A stretch of DNA of 64,000 bases from Luscinia megarhynchos. Lineage: Eukaryota; Chordata; Aves; Passeriformes; Turdidae. The notes under the pieces were generated by a model. The model was given only the letters and a program-made list of their open reading frames with translations, was not told where the DNA came from and did not search any database. Where the stretch lies: positions 1,790,357 through 1,854,356 of the forward strand of contig JAPFBE010000036.1 in assembly GCA_034336665.1 (NCBI GenBank), written 5' to 3'. Position numbers and translations under genes: made by a program. Below are positions 36,031 to 47,109 of the stretch, piece after piece. How positions within the stretch are numbered: position 1 is the stretch's first letter; each line of letters starts with the position of its first letter.

Positions 36031-36590
36031 GGGATTTGCTATAAATACATATTAGGGTATTGGCTTTTCGCAAATACTAGGGTGGATACTATATGTCTGG
36101 TTTTGAAATGGTTTTTAACATATAGTTTTCTTTAGGAGTAACATAGACTGATAAAGTGTCTTTGTAGTAAGTGAACTGCCTGCTTGGTTGGATAACACCC
36201 AGTGAAGACACCTACTACTGATATACCAGCTACCAGCACTGACTGTGTGTAGAATTTGAAGACCGCAGCCCAATTTAAGACTGGTAAGAAAAAGAAATTA
36301 AAACCACAGCCAAGAAACACGCATGCTCTAAAAATGCGGACTCAAGAAGTGGCCATGTAAAACAGTTCCTGGAATATGGAAAACAGTTTATAGAAAAGTT
36401 TGAAAATGTATGATAGGTCTATGAATATGCAACGGGCTGATGAATTTAAGGGGTGTCTCTAAAACAGGAAGTGTGCTCTTGACTAAATGCCAAGCACACG
36501 ACTGTTATAACCTTTTGCTTTATTGTTTGTTTCTTATTATATTTTATTAAACCTTTTAAAATCTATCAAAAAAGAGAACCTCATCTTTCA
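36030..36590 (+). repeat. Candidate ERV2 3' LTR
   Basis: It follows the purine run AAAAAGGAAGAGG at the end of env, starts TGGGATTTG, contains ATTAAA at 36545-36550 and ends TTTCA where the 36596 repeat begins. No second copy exists for comparison, so the ends are uncertain. Confidence 0.4.
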
Positions 36591-36595
36591 GACTA

Positions 36596-37564
36596 TCCTA
36601 ACCCAGCCCCTGCATGGCTGCCAAGAGACTCTTTATCGTAAATAACTCCCAGCCGTGGCCCAGAAGAGATCACATGACCATCTGCAGACCTCGGGCATGA
36701 TATTAACTCTTTCACTACTCAGATGAGACATGCAGACACTCTGCTCTCTCTCTCGAGTTAAAAAAAAGGACAAAAATAAAGACATGCACAGAAAACAACA
36801 TAGAGTGTCTTAGGTTACAATGTAAAGATGTGCCCAAAAGTATGTATTCTATCACCATCTGCTGAAACCAGGTGGGGCAGTGATTCTTGTCTCTGTGGGA
36901 GATATCCTCTGCTTAATGGGCCATCTGTTAAAAACCAGGTGGGGCAATGTTCTTTATCTTTTCCACAACCCATCCTTCCTCCAGGAAGATATCTTATGTT
37001 AATGGGCCATTGAGACCCACTGCATGACTGATAAAATTACATCATCCCATTGTGAGATGCTCCACCCAGGGGGAAGAGCCAAACATTTCCTACCTAGATA
37101 AAAACTACGATTTGGAACGCCAAGGCAGCCCTTACCCACTGGTTTCCAGAGGACAAGAGCTACCAGGCCTTTCTACAGGATCACTACTTCAACATGACCA
37201 CTTCATCTGGACTGCTACCACTACCCTAACCAGCGGGTTGTCAGGTTGTATTCTGACTCTGCCAGTGGTTTTTCTTTTGTACTATTGTGTGTATTTTATT
37301 TTTCTCTTTTTTTTTCCTAATAAATTGTATTTCTGACTTGGAGTGTCTCACTGGTTTTGCTTTCAAACCATTACAAGAGACATCAAAGCCAAACAAGAAA
37401 TAGGAGTCAAGTCCCAAATAAGGGGATAAATACTCGTAGACTAAAATTTCTCCTTTAAACTATAAAAAAGATAAATCAAATACTCTTTTTTCCCTATAAC
37501 TCATAAAAATACATGTGGAGTCGTAGAACATTCAAATTAAATCAATAAGCAAAAGCATTTGTTT
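36596..37564 (+). repeat. Diverged repeat, right copy (interrupted)
   Basis: It is collinear with 2308-2672. The right copy is split by a solo LTR at 36806-37375, and homology resumes exactly after it (CAAGTCCCA against CAGGTCCCA, then the CTATAA and CAATAAG blocks). Confidence 0.6.
36806..37375 (+). mobile_element. Solo LTR with AGAG duplication
   Basis: It is 570 bp, TGTCTTAGG..ATTACA, with AGAG on both sides (36802-36805, 37376-37379). AATAAA is at 37319-37324, about 50 bp from the end. A repeated CCAGGTGGGGCA unit lies about 70 bp apart in U3. The empty site is represented by the left repeat copy. Confidence 0.85.
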
Positions 37565-38345
37565 TAAAGTAAGCAAATATTAAAGTATCTATAATCCCAT
37601 AAAAAAATTTGAACAGAGAGGAGAGAGATGAAAACCTCTGTTACCCCCAGGGAATAAGAAGAAAGACCTCTGTTTTCAAAAGATAACAAAAGCCTTTACT
37701 TAAACTATTAATCCCTAAATTTATGTGCCCTATAGGTAAATTCGGCCCATAAATTAAACTATAAAAAAGCTAAAAAAAGGAGTGATTTCACGATTATAAA
37801 TTTCCTGGGCAGCTGCTATTTGTAAAAATCAAAACCACAAAAGAACTAGTTCTTATAGAAAAGTCTCCATAAGCTAAAGAGAAATACTCCTCTTCCTAAG
37901 TAAATTAGAGAAAAAATATTTTAGAGATGGTAAACTGACTAATTTGTTTCTGTATGTTATCAATGTGAAAGAAAAGAGGTTTAAAAAGAAGAAAAGTATT
38001 CTAAAAGTTTTATTTTAATTCTTATTATTTTTCTTGTAGTTTCTAATAAAAGTTTTCTTTATACCCTTCAAAGTTTAAACCTATTTTACCTTTCTCCTGA
38101 TCCTATCTCACAGGAAAAAAATAAGTAAATAATTATAGTAAGTACACTAACAATTTAACCAACACTAAACCCATGACAATAATTAATGCATTTCCCAAAA
38201 CATCTCAAATTAGTAAATCAAAACCACTACAGTGTTTTCTCCCAGTCCTTATCTCAACTCATGAAGTCTTCATTAAATTTTCTCTCTCTGCTGCCCAGCT
38301 GTAGCAGAGGGTGAGAAAGTGACTTTTATGGGTGCCTGTCGTTTG
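37565..38345. other. No gene recognised
   Basis: Very AT-rich sequence with short A/T runs. I see no coding frame, RNA gene or known repeat. Confidence 0.5.
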
Positions 38346-39090
38346 GTCAGTGTCAAACTATGACACTGTATAAGAGAGATACTCCAGTCTCTTGTCTTCA
38401 TAGCCCTCTGCAGGACCTGCTCCAGGAGGTCAATGTCTCTGTTCTACTGAGGAGCCCAGAACTGGACTCAGCCCTCCAAGTCAGGCCTCACTAGGGCTGA
38501 ATAGAAGGGCAGGATCACCTCCCTCCACCTGCTGGTAACATTTTTCCTAATGCACCCCAGGATGCTATTGGTCTCCTTGGACACAAGGACACTGCTGGTT
38601 CATGGACAGCTCGTTCTCCATCAGGACCCCCAGGTCCTCCTCTGCAGATCTGCTTTCCAGCAGGTCACCCCCAGGCTGTACTGGTGCCCAGGGTTATTCA
38701 TTCCAAGGTGCAGGACCCTGCACTGGCCTTTGTTGAATTTCAGACAGTTCTCTGCTCATCTCTCCAACCTGTCAAGGTCCCTCTGAAGGGCTGCACAGCC
38801 CTGTGGGGGGGGGGTATCAGCCACTGCTCACAGCTTTCAGCAGGCAGTAAACTTGCTGAGGAGGCATCTATGCCTTCAGCCAAGTCATTGATGAAGAAGT
38901 TAAACAATACTGGTTCCAGTATTGAACCCTGGGGGACACCACTAGTTACAGGCCTCCAACTAGACCCTGTGCCCCTGATCACGACCCTCTGGGCTCTTCC
39001 ATTCAGTCAGTTCACAATCCACCTCACTATCTGCTCATCCAGTCCACCCTTCCTGAGTTTGCCTATGAGGATGTGAGAGATCAGGAGGGA
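38346..39090 (-). mobile_element. CR1: CR1 LINE fragment (RT region), antisense
   Basis: The minus strand encodes [23 protein letters not shown] (38740-38982), the CR1 reverse-transcriptase block, and continues with CR1-like sequence down to about 38350. It is truncated at both ends and has stops. Confidence 0.85.
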
Positions 39091-39560
39091 GCAAAGACTG
39101 TTAACTGGCCCTCCATCTTTACAGAAAAATTCCATGGAACTCTGAAAAAGAAAACACCGTGCAAAAGCAAAACATTTACATGTATGTTACAAAACTGATT
39201 CAACATAGATAAGAACTTCTCACACTGATGCAACTATCACCTCTTGCTCTGTATCAACACAGCTCTGTATCAGTCTGTGACTGTGAAGCAAGTCTATTTC
39301 CCTAAAAAAATTTTCAGAGTCACTTATACAATAAAACAGGCTCAATGATAAATAGAACACACACACCTTGTGATGGCGCATTCTGTCCCCTGGTATGAAC
39401 TGGTTAAACACAGAAGACCAAAGAAAACTGAACCTCTGTGAATAAAACAGATTGGACCCAGAAAGATTCAAAATATATCAAAAAAACATTATTAAAATCA
39501 AACAAGGTTAGATGTTGGTGCCAAAAAAATTACATATATTTTTATTTAATAGTAAAAGAC
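39091..39560. other. No gene recognised
   Basis: AT-rich stretch without motifs, leading into a microsatellite. Confidence 0.45.
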
Positions 39561-39792
39561 GGAAAGAAAGAAAAGAAAAGAAAAGAAAAGAAAAGAAAAG
39601 AAAAGAAAAAAAAGAAAAGAAAAGAAAAGAAAAGAAAAGAAAAGAAAAGAAAAGAAAAGAAAAGAAAAGAAAAGAAAAGAAAAGAAAAGAAAAGAAAAGA
39701 AAAGAAAAGAAAAGAAAAGAAAAGAAAAGAAAAGAAAAGAAAAGAAAGAAAAAGAAAGAAAGAAAGAAAAAAGAAAGAGAGAGAGAGAGAAA
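39561..39792. repeat. (GAAAA)n microsatellite
   Basis: About 230 bp of pure purine on the plus strand: mostly GAAAA units, one interruption near 39605, then GAAA units and a short GA run ending at 39792. ORFs across it are artefacts of the repeat. Confidence 0.97.
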
Positions 39793-40662
39793 GTTGTGCA
39801 TGTAGGGTGGGACAGGGAGAGAGTGACAGATTAGGTAGAAACATACCACCCTTCTGGAGGTCCAAACAACGTTGTTGCTCCCTTCCATCTGGTCTTCCTG
39901 GTGATGAGAGTTCCCTGCTGCTGCTGACACACTGTCATGCGCCGCCATGCCAAGAATATACAATCCCATGGATTAATATATATCTGGTCCAGGTGGGAAT
40001 GCCCAGTTGTCTCCCTTGACACTGTGGATCTGTTGCATCATGCTACAGTGCACTCGTGCAGGGTCTGGGGATCCTTTTGGCCTTTGATGGGCCATGACAC
40101 CCCCTCTGCTGTCCTTCATGTGGCTTTTCCCGAGGTGAAAGGGCCTCACAGCTGAGCTAGTCTGCTCAGCGTGGAGGATAGGTGTTCATTGCTTTGGACC
40201 AGAGGCTTTTTCACCACACACCCAAAACCTCTCCTCCTCCCCCCATCCTTTGACCTGAGGGTCTGTGAGAGCCTGGCAGCTGATAGCCCTGAGGCTGCAG
40301 TCTCCACTACTAAGATGCTAAGCATGATCCCTCTGTGAATGGATTCTTTTACCCCCAGCCCAGACCTGAGTCGCTATCTTCATCAAGTAGTGGAGGTCAG
40401 AAGGCCTATTCAGGATATGGAGGTCTTCTCTGCAGCTTTTGTAACACAGTTTTGCTATAATAGGCAAAGGTCATTCATGAAGATGTTTAAGCCATAAATT
40501 ATAACATTCAGTCTCCAACACCCCCTTCCCCCCCAGGCTGCACTATGATCTGAGAAATGCTCATTAGGCCTTGGCCTTGTCATTGACAAACAGCACCTGG
40601 CCTGAGCTCCTCTTGAGCTTATCAGAAACACTGTCTGTTCCTGGGAACTCGGGCTGTCGAAG
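39793..40662. other. No gene recognised
   Basis: Moderate-GC sequence with short ORFs only. Some phrases look like decayed repeat DNA, but I cannot assign a family. Confidence 0.45.
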
Positions 40663-41198
40663 TGAAACAGGGGATTTAAGGGTTAAATAGAATGAAAAGT
40701 CGAACATATGATATCAGTTACTGTGTGCTTATAAGGAAAGGAATGCATGATAAGAGACCCCTAACTTATAGATTTTGCTGGGCTTGCAAAAATGAAGGGG
40801 GTCCCTCTTCGTAAAAGTGCAGAGTCTGCAAATATCACAATCAAGAGACTAAAGCGCATGCGTAGAAAGACAAGATGAAAAGTTCAACAACGAGGAAGAC
40901 TGCTGTTCTTAATCATTTTAGCCCACTGACTCATTTTAAGAGACCACCAACCCAATAAACTACGCAGCCGCAATGAATATGCAACTGATTTCTATACGGA
41001 GCGGGGAACAGGCGGGGCAGATAATCAATATGTATAGGCGATTTAAAATATGCATGAACTTCCTAGATAAATAGAAGATTAGAAATCATGTAAGGTACGC
41101 AGGATTTGGGAAGACGCTCTCCCTCTGCGTCCAACGCTGAATAAAATACGTACCTACTCCACAACTTTATAGGTTGTGAAGTTTATTTCCGTGCTTCA
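40663..41198 (+). repeat. ERV5 5' LTR
   Basis: It is 536 bp, TGAAACAGGGG..GTGCTTCA. AATAAA is at 41140-41145. It carries four extra bases in a G run (near 40798) relative to the 3' LTR. Confidence 0.92.
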
Positions 41199-41201
41199 TT
41201 T

Positions 41202-41219
41202 TGGCACCCCAGATGGGAC
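41202..41219 (+). promoter_or_regulatory. ERV5 primer-binding site
   Basis: TGGCACCCCAGATGGGAC lies four bases after the LTR. It matches the tRNA-Lys3-type site at 13 of 18 positions by eye, so the primer is uncertain. Confidence 0.5.
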
Positions 41220-41696
41220 CTTGCTGTCTGTCTGCAGGATCGGGCTGAGGGCGGACAGCTCCACGGCGCGCCCCGGGATTTCCTGGAGGAGAACCCGACC
41301 CCGGCTCGCTTACTGCAGCAACAGAAAGGACCACTGGCTGGCGGATGAAACGGTATGTATTAATTCTGGGGGGTTTGTAAAACATATGTACTCGTGACTG
41401 GAGGGCTGTTGATAAATCGCAGGAGACGTACTGTGTACAACAAAGTCCCTGTGTAGGTAGGGCTTGAAAGCAGCGGGTCGGTGGAGTTACCGGCAGAGGG
41501 ATACGAGCACCGGAAGGGCCTCTCCATTCCCTTGGCCTCCGCGGGTCAAGAAGGGAGGAGGGGGGCCGGTAAAGGAATTTGCTGACTGATAGAGCAGCCG
41601 CGGAGCAACCCTAGAACGCGGGTCGAGTGGATTCCTGCTCCCGTGTTATCGGAGCTAAGGTGGTGTGTGTGTTGGAGTCCGGACATTGTGAGCAAG

Positions 41697-41702
41697 GTGA
41701 GT
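41697..41702 (+). promoter_or_regulatory. Putative splice donor of ERV5
   Basis: GCAAG/GTGAGT is a near-perfect donor in the 900-bp leader, upstream of gag. Confidence 0.45.
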
Positions 41703-42124
41703 GTGTGAGTGAGACATGCCCAGGAGGGGGGTAAGTGTGGGGTATTTGCTTCAGAAAGGCAGAATTGTTGTGTAGTGTGCAGTGTGATGCGAGCGGGACC
41801 GTGGCTGTGCTGAAAACATAATGATTGTTAGTAGAAAGCATGAATAATAAGTGTGCTGTGTTCGTACAAGAGCAGACGTGCTGCATTGGTGCATTGTGTG
41901 CTTTGTTTGTGTACTGAGAAGGGTGAAAAGGGGTCCCCTTTCCAATGGTTTGGGCATGATTCTTGGGAATTTGTGAACCTAATAGACAGCCAGATTGAGA
42001 GAGGAAACAAATAGGCTGATCTAGTAGTTGGTATTGTGTGTGGGAAGGGGATTGGAAGGAAATTCTAAAGTTCAGTAAGGAAAAGTTTAGGTGTAAGATA
42101 GGCAGGGGACGAAAAGAGAAGATA

Positions 42125-43678
42125 ATGGGAGCTACACAGAGCACAGAAGTCCCTAAAGCCAGCCCATTAGGATGTGTTATAACACATTGGAAAGAAGTTG
42201 CAGGAACTGGCGGCACTGAAAATAAATCCACCCTAATTAAATATTGCAGCCAGTGGTGGCCACTTTATAGACTAGACCACGGAGTAAGGTGGCCACCCAC
42301 CGGGACTTTAGATTATGATACCCTGCTGCAACTAATGTTGTTTTTGAGAAGAGAGGGCAAATGGACTGAGGTCTCCTACTGTGACATGTTTTTCTCTCTT
42401 CGAAACCACCCTGAATGGCAGAGAGACTGTGGGATGAAGGCACCCTCTGACCCTCTAGTTTTGGCCCTTGAGAAGGAAAGGAAAGCAAATAAAGGGAAAC
42501 TTGAAAGGTGTTGTTTAGCATGTGATATAGGTGAGAGGTGTACCAGATTAGACAAAATGCACAATTTGGATATGCAGGAACAGGGTTTGAGTGATCTATT
42601 CAAATCTCCTCCTCAAACTCAGAGACAGAAAGATGATGATTCAGAAGGAATACTTACTCCAGCCCATTCTCCTCCCAGAAGCCCTGTGTCTTCTAGGATG
42701 AGAAATAAGGTGCTACAAGCACCTTTGAGAGGCTGTGGGACCGGAAGGAGAGAGTCCTAGTAAAAGTACCCTTTTCCACTACATCGATATAGAAGCATGG
42801 GAAAAAGTTGCTAAAACTACCGTAGTGACCCAATAACTACAGCAAAGCGCTTTGCGGTATATTATCAAAGCAGCATAATCCAGATTGGTCTGATATACAA
42901 TTATTGCTGGATGCATTAACTGAAATAGAAAAAGCAATTAATCCTGAAAACAGCAGGAGATCTAGCAGAGGATTATTATAAGGCCCAGCAATTGGACGTA
43001 AAGGACTATTTTCCCCTCCAGAATCCACAGCGGGATCCAAGCAGGACAACAGAAATGCAGAAGTTAGAAAGCTACCAAGAATGGATAGCAAAAGGGATGG
43101 AACGAGCAATACCTAAAACTATAAATTGGTCAGCATTATATGCTGTTAAACAGGGTCCCTCTGAAACACCATCTGAATTTTTGGATCGATTAAGGGATGC
43201 AATGCGTCGCAATACATCCCTAGACCCCGGAGCAGAAGTGAGAATTCAACAACTAGTGAGTTTATTTTTGGGTCAATCTACGGGGGATATTAGGCGTAAG
43301 CTTCAAAAAATAAAAGGGCCCGAGGGAAGAAATCTAGAGAATTTACTAGATGAGGCGTGGAGAGTATTTAGCAATAGAGAAGAGGGATATAAGCAGAATG
43401 TGAGGAATTTGGTGGCAGTGGTGAGAGAAGAGAGAGGAGGACAAAGTCGTGGGCAGGGTCGACGACGGGGAAGGGGGGGCCCATCTCAATTGGGTAAAGA
43501 TCAGTGTGCATTTTGTAAAGAGTTTGGGCAGTGGAAGAATGAATGCCCTAAACGGAGGAGGGACAAGGAAAAAGGCGTGATCGCACATGTAAAAAGGAAA
43601 CTGAAGAGGACCGGAGATCTACCCCCAGCAGATCCCCTGGTTATAACAATGGAGCTGGGGAGGAGGGAAAGGGGGTAG
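42125..43678 (+). pseudogene. gag: ERV5 gag (broken)
   Basis: The ATG at 42125 gives MGATQST, a myristoylation-type start. An upstream in-frame start at 42038 is less likely because it would bury this motif. Matrix and p12-like parts are open to 42760 (WKEV, YCSQWWPLY, a Pro/Ser-rich end). Stops then occur to about 42990. Capsid C-terminus and nucleocapsid are open at 42992-43678, with the SEFLDRLRDAM homology region, an Arg/Gly-rich linker and one zinc knuckle in which the expected His is Gln (CAG at 43529). The gene cannot make a full Gag. Confidence 0.88.
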
Positions 43679-46600
43679 AGTTTTTAATTGATACAGGAGC
43701 TGGCATATTCAGTATTGAACAAGGCCCTGGTGCCTGTGGGGAAAAGATTATGTTACGGTACAAGGAGTCACTGGCCAGTCTGAAAAGGCTTATTTTGTAA
43801 ACCTCTAAAATATAAATTTGGGAAACAATGGGGCACTCATAAGTTTTTATACATGCCAAATTCCCCGAAAGGCGCTCCTGGGAAGAGATTTATTGGAACA
43901 ACTACAAGGGACCATTGTATTTAAGGATGGGGAGATTACTTTGGAGGTAAAATGACCAACAATATATAGAAGTGTTGAGCTTAATATTGACAATCACTGA
44001 AATTGAAGAAGAAATTAGAGAAGAAATAATTAGTCAGGTGTTCCCCCAGAGTATGGGCTTCCAATGTGCCAGGGAAAGTGAAAAACGCACCTCCTATAAT
44101 AATTAAACTCAAAGAAGGGAAACAACCAGTCGGGATCAAGCAGTATCCTTTGAGAAGGGAGGACAGAGAAGGAATTGCGCCAGTGATTGAGAACTTCTTA
44201 CAACTAGGATTACTAAAAAGAATGCCAGTCTGAGTTTAATACTCTATTTTACCTGTTCGGAAACCTGATGGGTCATACAGGCTGGTGCAAGACTTGAGGG
44301 CTGTTAATAAAATAACTGAAGATCTTTATCCAGTAGTGGCAAACCCATATACTTTATTAACATGCTTAACACCAGAGTTTACTTGGTTTACTGTTTTAGA
44401 CCTGAAAGATGCCTTCTTTTGCCTCCCTCTCCATGAAGCCAGTCAGAAAATTTTTGCATTTGAATGGGAAAATCCTAAAACTGGACAGAGAACTCAACTC
44501 ACATGGAAAGTACTCCCCCAAGGGTTTAAAAATTCTCCTACTTTGTTTGGAGAGCAGCTTGCTGCGACTTAGAGGCCTGGGAGGCCCCCTCAGAAGAAGC
44601 GAAAGCTGCTGCAGTATCGAGACGATCTTCTAATAGCCACTAAGACGGAAGAAGCATGTGTGGCCTGGACAGTGAGTCTCTTAAACTTTTGGGACCCCAG
44701 GGTATAGAGTATCCAAGAAAAAGAGGCTCAGGTGGTGAAGCAGAAGGTTATCTACCTGGGGTACGGTTAGTGCTGGACAACGGACCCTAGGGCAAGATCA
44801 AAGAAAACAATATGCCGAACTCCACAACCCCAGACAATAAAGGAACTGCTGGGAACCTTTTTAGGGATGACAGGATGGTGTAGGTTGTGGATCTACAACC
44901 ATGGGTTGCTTGTTAAACCTCTGTACATGCTCATGGCAAATGGCAGCAGAGATCTCAAGTGGACTAAAGAGGCCACTCAAGCCTTTCGGCCGATTAAAGG
45001 ATGCTCTTATGTCAGCCCCAGCCCTAGGACTTCCTGATGTAAGTAAACCATTCTTTTTGTTCTCCCATGAGAAACAGGGGGATTGCCCTGGGAATACTAG
45101 CACAGAACCCTAGGGCCATATTGAAGGGCAGTTGCTTACTTCTCTAAGCAGCTGGATGCAACGGCCAAAGGATGGCCAGGGTGCCTCAGAGCAGTAGCAG
45201 CAGTTGTGATGAATATTCAAGAGGCACACAAATTCACCCTGGGCCAGAAAATGACTGTATTAGTGTCTCACACAGTATCCGGCAGTATTAGAGGTAAAGG
45301 GGGGCACTGGCTTTCCCCACAAAGGTTCTTGAAATACCAAGCTATTATGGTGGAACAATATGATGTGGAAATAGGTGGTGACTAATACTGTCAACTCAGC
45401 TTCTTTTCTCAGTGGAAATCAAGGAGAACCAGTACACCATGATTGTCTGGAGACTATCGAATCACCTACTCCAGCCGACCAGACTTGAAGGACACCCCTT
45501 TTGACCACAGAAACCTGGTTTACTGATGGAAGTAGCTATGTCATCAGCGGAAGCGACATGCTGGGTATGCAGTTACCACCAGTAAAAGGTACTGGAATCT
45601 GGATCTTTGCCAATAGATACCTCTGCACAGAAGGCTGAGATAATTGCCCTGATTCGTGCCTTGGAAATGGCACAAGGAAGAAAGATAAATATATATACAG
45701 ACTTGAGATATGCATTTGGGGTTGTGCACGCACATGGAGCTATCTGGAAAGAGAGAGGACTGTTAAATTCACAAGGGAAAAGAACATAAAACATGCACAA
45801 GAAATAATGTGATTATTGGAAGCAGTCCAGATGCCTGAGAAGGTAGCAATTATAGACATTAGAGCACACCAGAAGGTGAGCTCAGAATTGGAAGAAGGAA
45901 ATGAGCTGGCGGACAGAGAGGCAAAAAGAGGCAGCAAAGGGTGAGATAACAATTGAGGGGAACTCTGATTCCAGACGGACAGATATCCCTGGAAGGTGCA
46001 ATATATGATAAAAAGATAAGGAATTAATTGAGGATCAGAAAGGAACATATAATGAGGAAGTGATGGGCTGTCACTACAGAAGGGAGACTGGTTATCCCTT
46101 CCATACTATGGTTTCTAGTTAAAAAGGAACATCAGAAAACACACTGGGGAGCAGACGCTCTATATACCCATCTAATTGAAAAGATTACTGCCAGAAATTT
46201 ATATACAATTGTTACCCAGGTTACTCGGCAGTGACCTTTGCCTCCAGACTAATCCTAAGAATGACCCCTAAACCAAAACTTGGTCGAATTGGAAGAGCCA
46301 GCCTGGGCAGCAGTGGCAAATTGATTTTACAGAACTTCCAAGAAAAGGGGGTATAGATATTTACTGGTGATGACAGATACCTTTCAGGGTGGCCAGAAGC
46401 CTTCCCAACTAGAACTGCCAAAGCCCGAGGCAACTAGAGTGTTGTTACAAGAAATAATACCACGCTTTGGAGTTCCAGCCACTATATCCTCAGATAGAGG
46501 ACCACACTTTACTATTTCAAAAAATAGTGCAACAAATTAGTCGCCACTTGGGCAGATTGAACTTCACACCCCATATCATCCCTCAGTCAAGTGGCCAAGT

Positions 46601-47100
46601 AGAGAAAAATGAATCATTTAATTAAACAGCAAATTGTGAGGTTAGGACAAGAAGTTAATTTGCCCTGGCCCCAATCACTCCCATTGGCATTGATGCAAAT
46701 TCAACTAAGCCAAGGACTAAAGAAAAGTTAAGTCCCTTTGAAATGCTTTCTACGGGAGGCCGTATGGAGTGCAAGGGAACTTCTACCCAAGTTGCAGAGA
46801 GACACTGGCCACCTATATGGTGGCTTTGAGCAAACAGCTCAGAAAAATTGAAAACATGTGGCTGGAACTCGGGGCAAAGGTCTGATGGACCAGTGCATAA
46901 TATACAGCCTGGAGATTATGTATATCTTAAGTCTTTTACAGAAAAACCCTCGAACCACAGTGGAAGGACCATTCCAAGTGCTATGCCACCACCTTCACTG
47001 CAATTAAGATCAAGGAACAGAGGCTTTGGATCCACCATTCTCGGTGAAAGAAAGCTCCAGAAGCCCCTTTGGAAAGTAATATCTGGTGATAACGACTAAA
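43679..47100 (+). pseudogene. pol: ERV5 pro-pol (broken)
   Basis: Protease has FLIDTGAG at about 43681-43704, in the -1 frame relative to gag. RT has an open stretch at 44285-44572 ([23 protein letters not shown]). The catalytic box then reads YRDD near 44611, with Arg where Val or Met is usual. RNase H has WFTDGSSY near 45520 and a YTDLRYAFG block near 45700. Integrase has WQIDFTEL near 46318, a SSDRGPHF block near 46487 and SSGQVEK near 46590. The C-terminal part reaches about 47100. Many frameshifts and stops. Confidence 0.88.
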
Positions 47101-47109
47101 GCTCAAGTT

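Larger units (their letters stand above)
12542..36590 (+). mobile_element. ERV2: older gammaretrovirus-like provirus, 5'-truncated and interrupted
   Basis: Parts are gag from 12542, pro, pol to 16978, pol resuming at 32704, an ORF, env and a probable 3' LTR. ERV4, with ERV3 inside it, interrupts pol, and a solo LTR interrupts env. Removing them leaves about 7.8 kb. Gag and Pol are related to ERV1 at the protein level (for example DPVSHGWPECIQ against HPVSRGWPTCLQ), but Env is of a different subtype. The 5' LTR, leader and matrix region are missing. The left edge coincides exactly with the 3' LTR of ERV1. Confidence 0.88.

Noticed and set aside
39438..40019. Long Lys/Glu/Arg-rich ORF, and Ser/Phe/Leu-rich ORFs on the other strand
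   Set aside because: They are translations of the GAAAA microsatellite in different frames.
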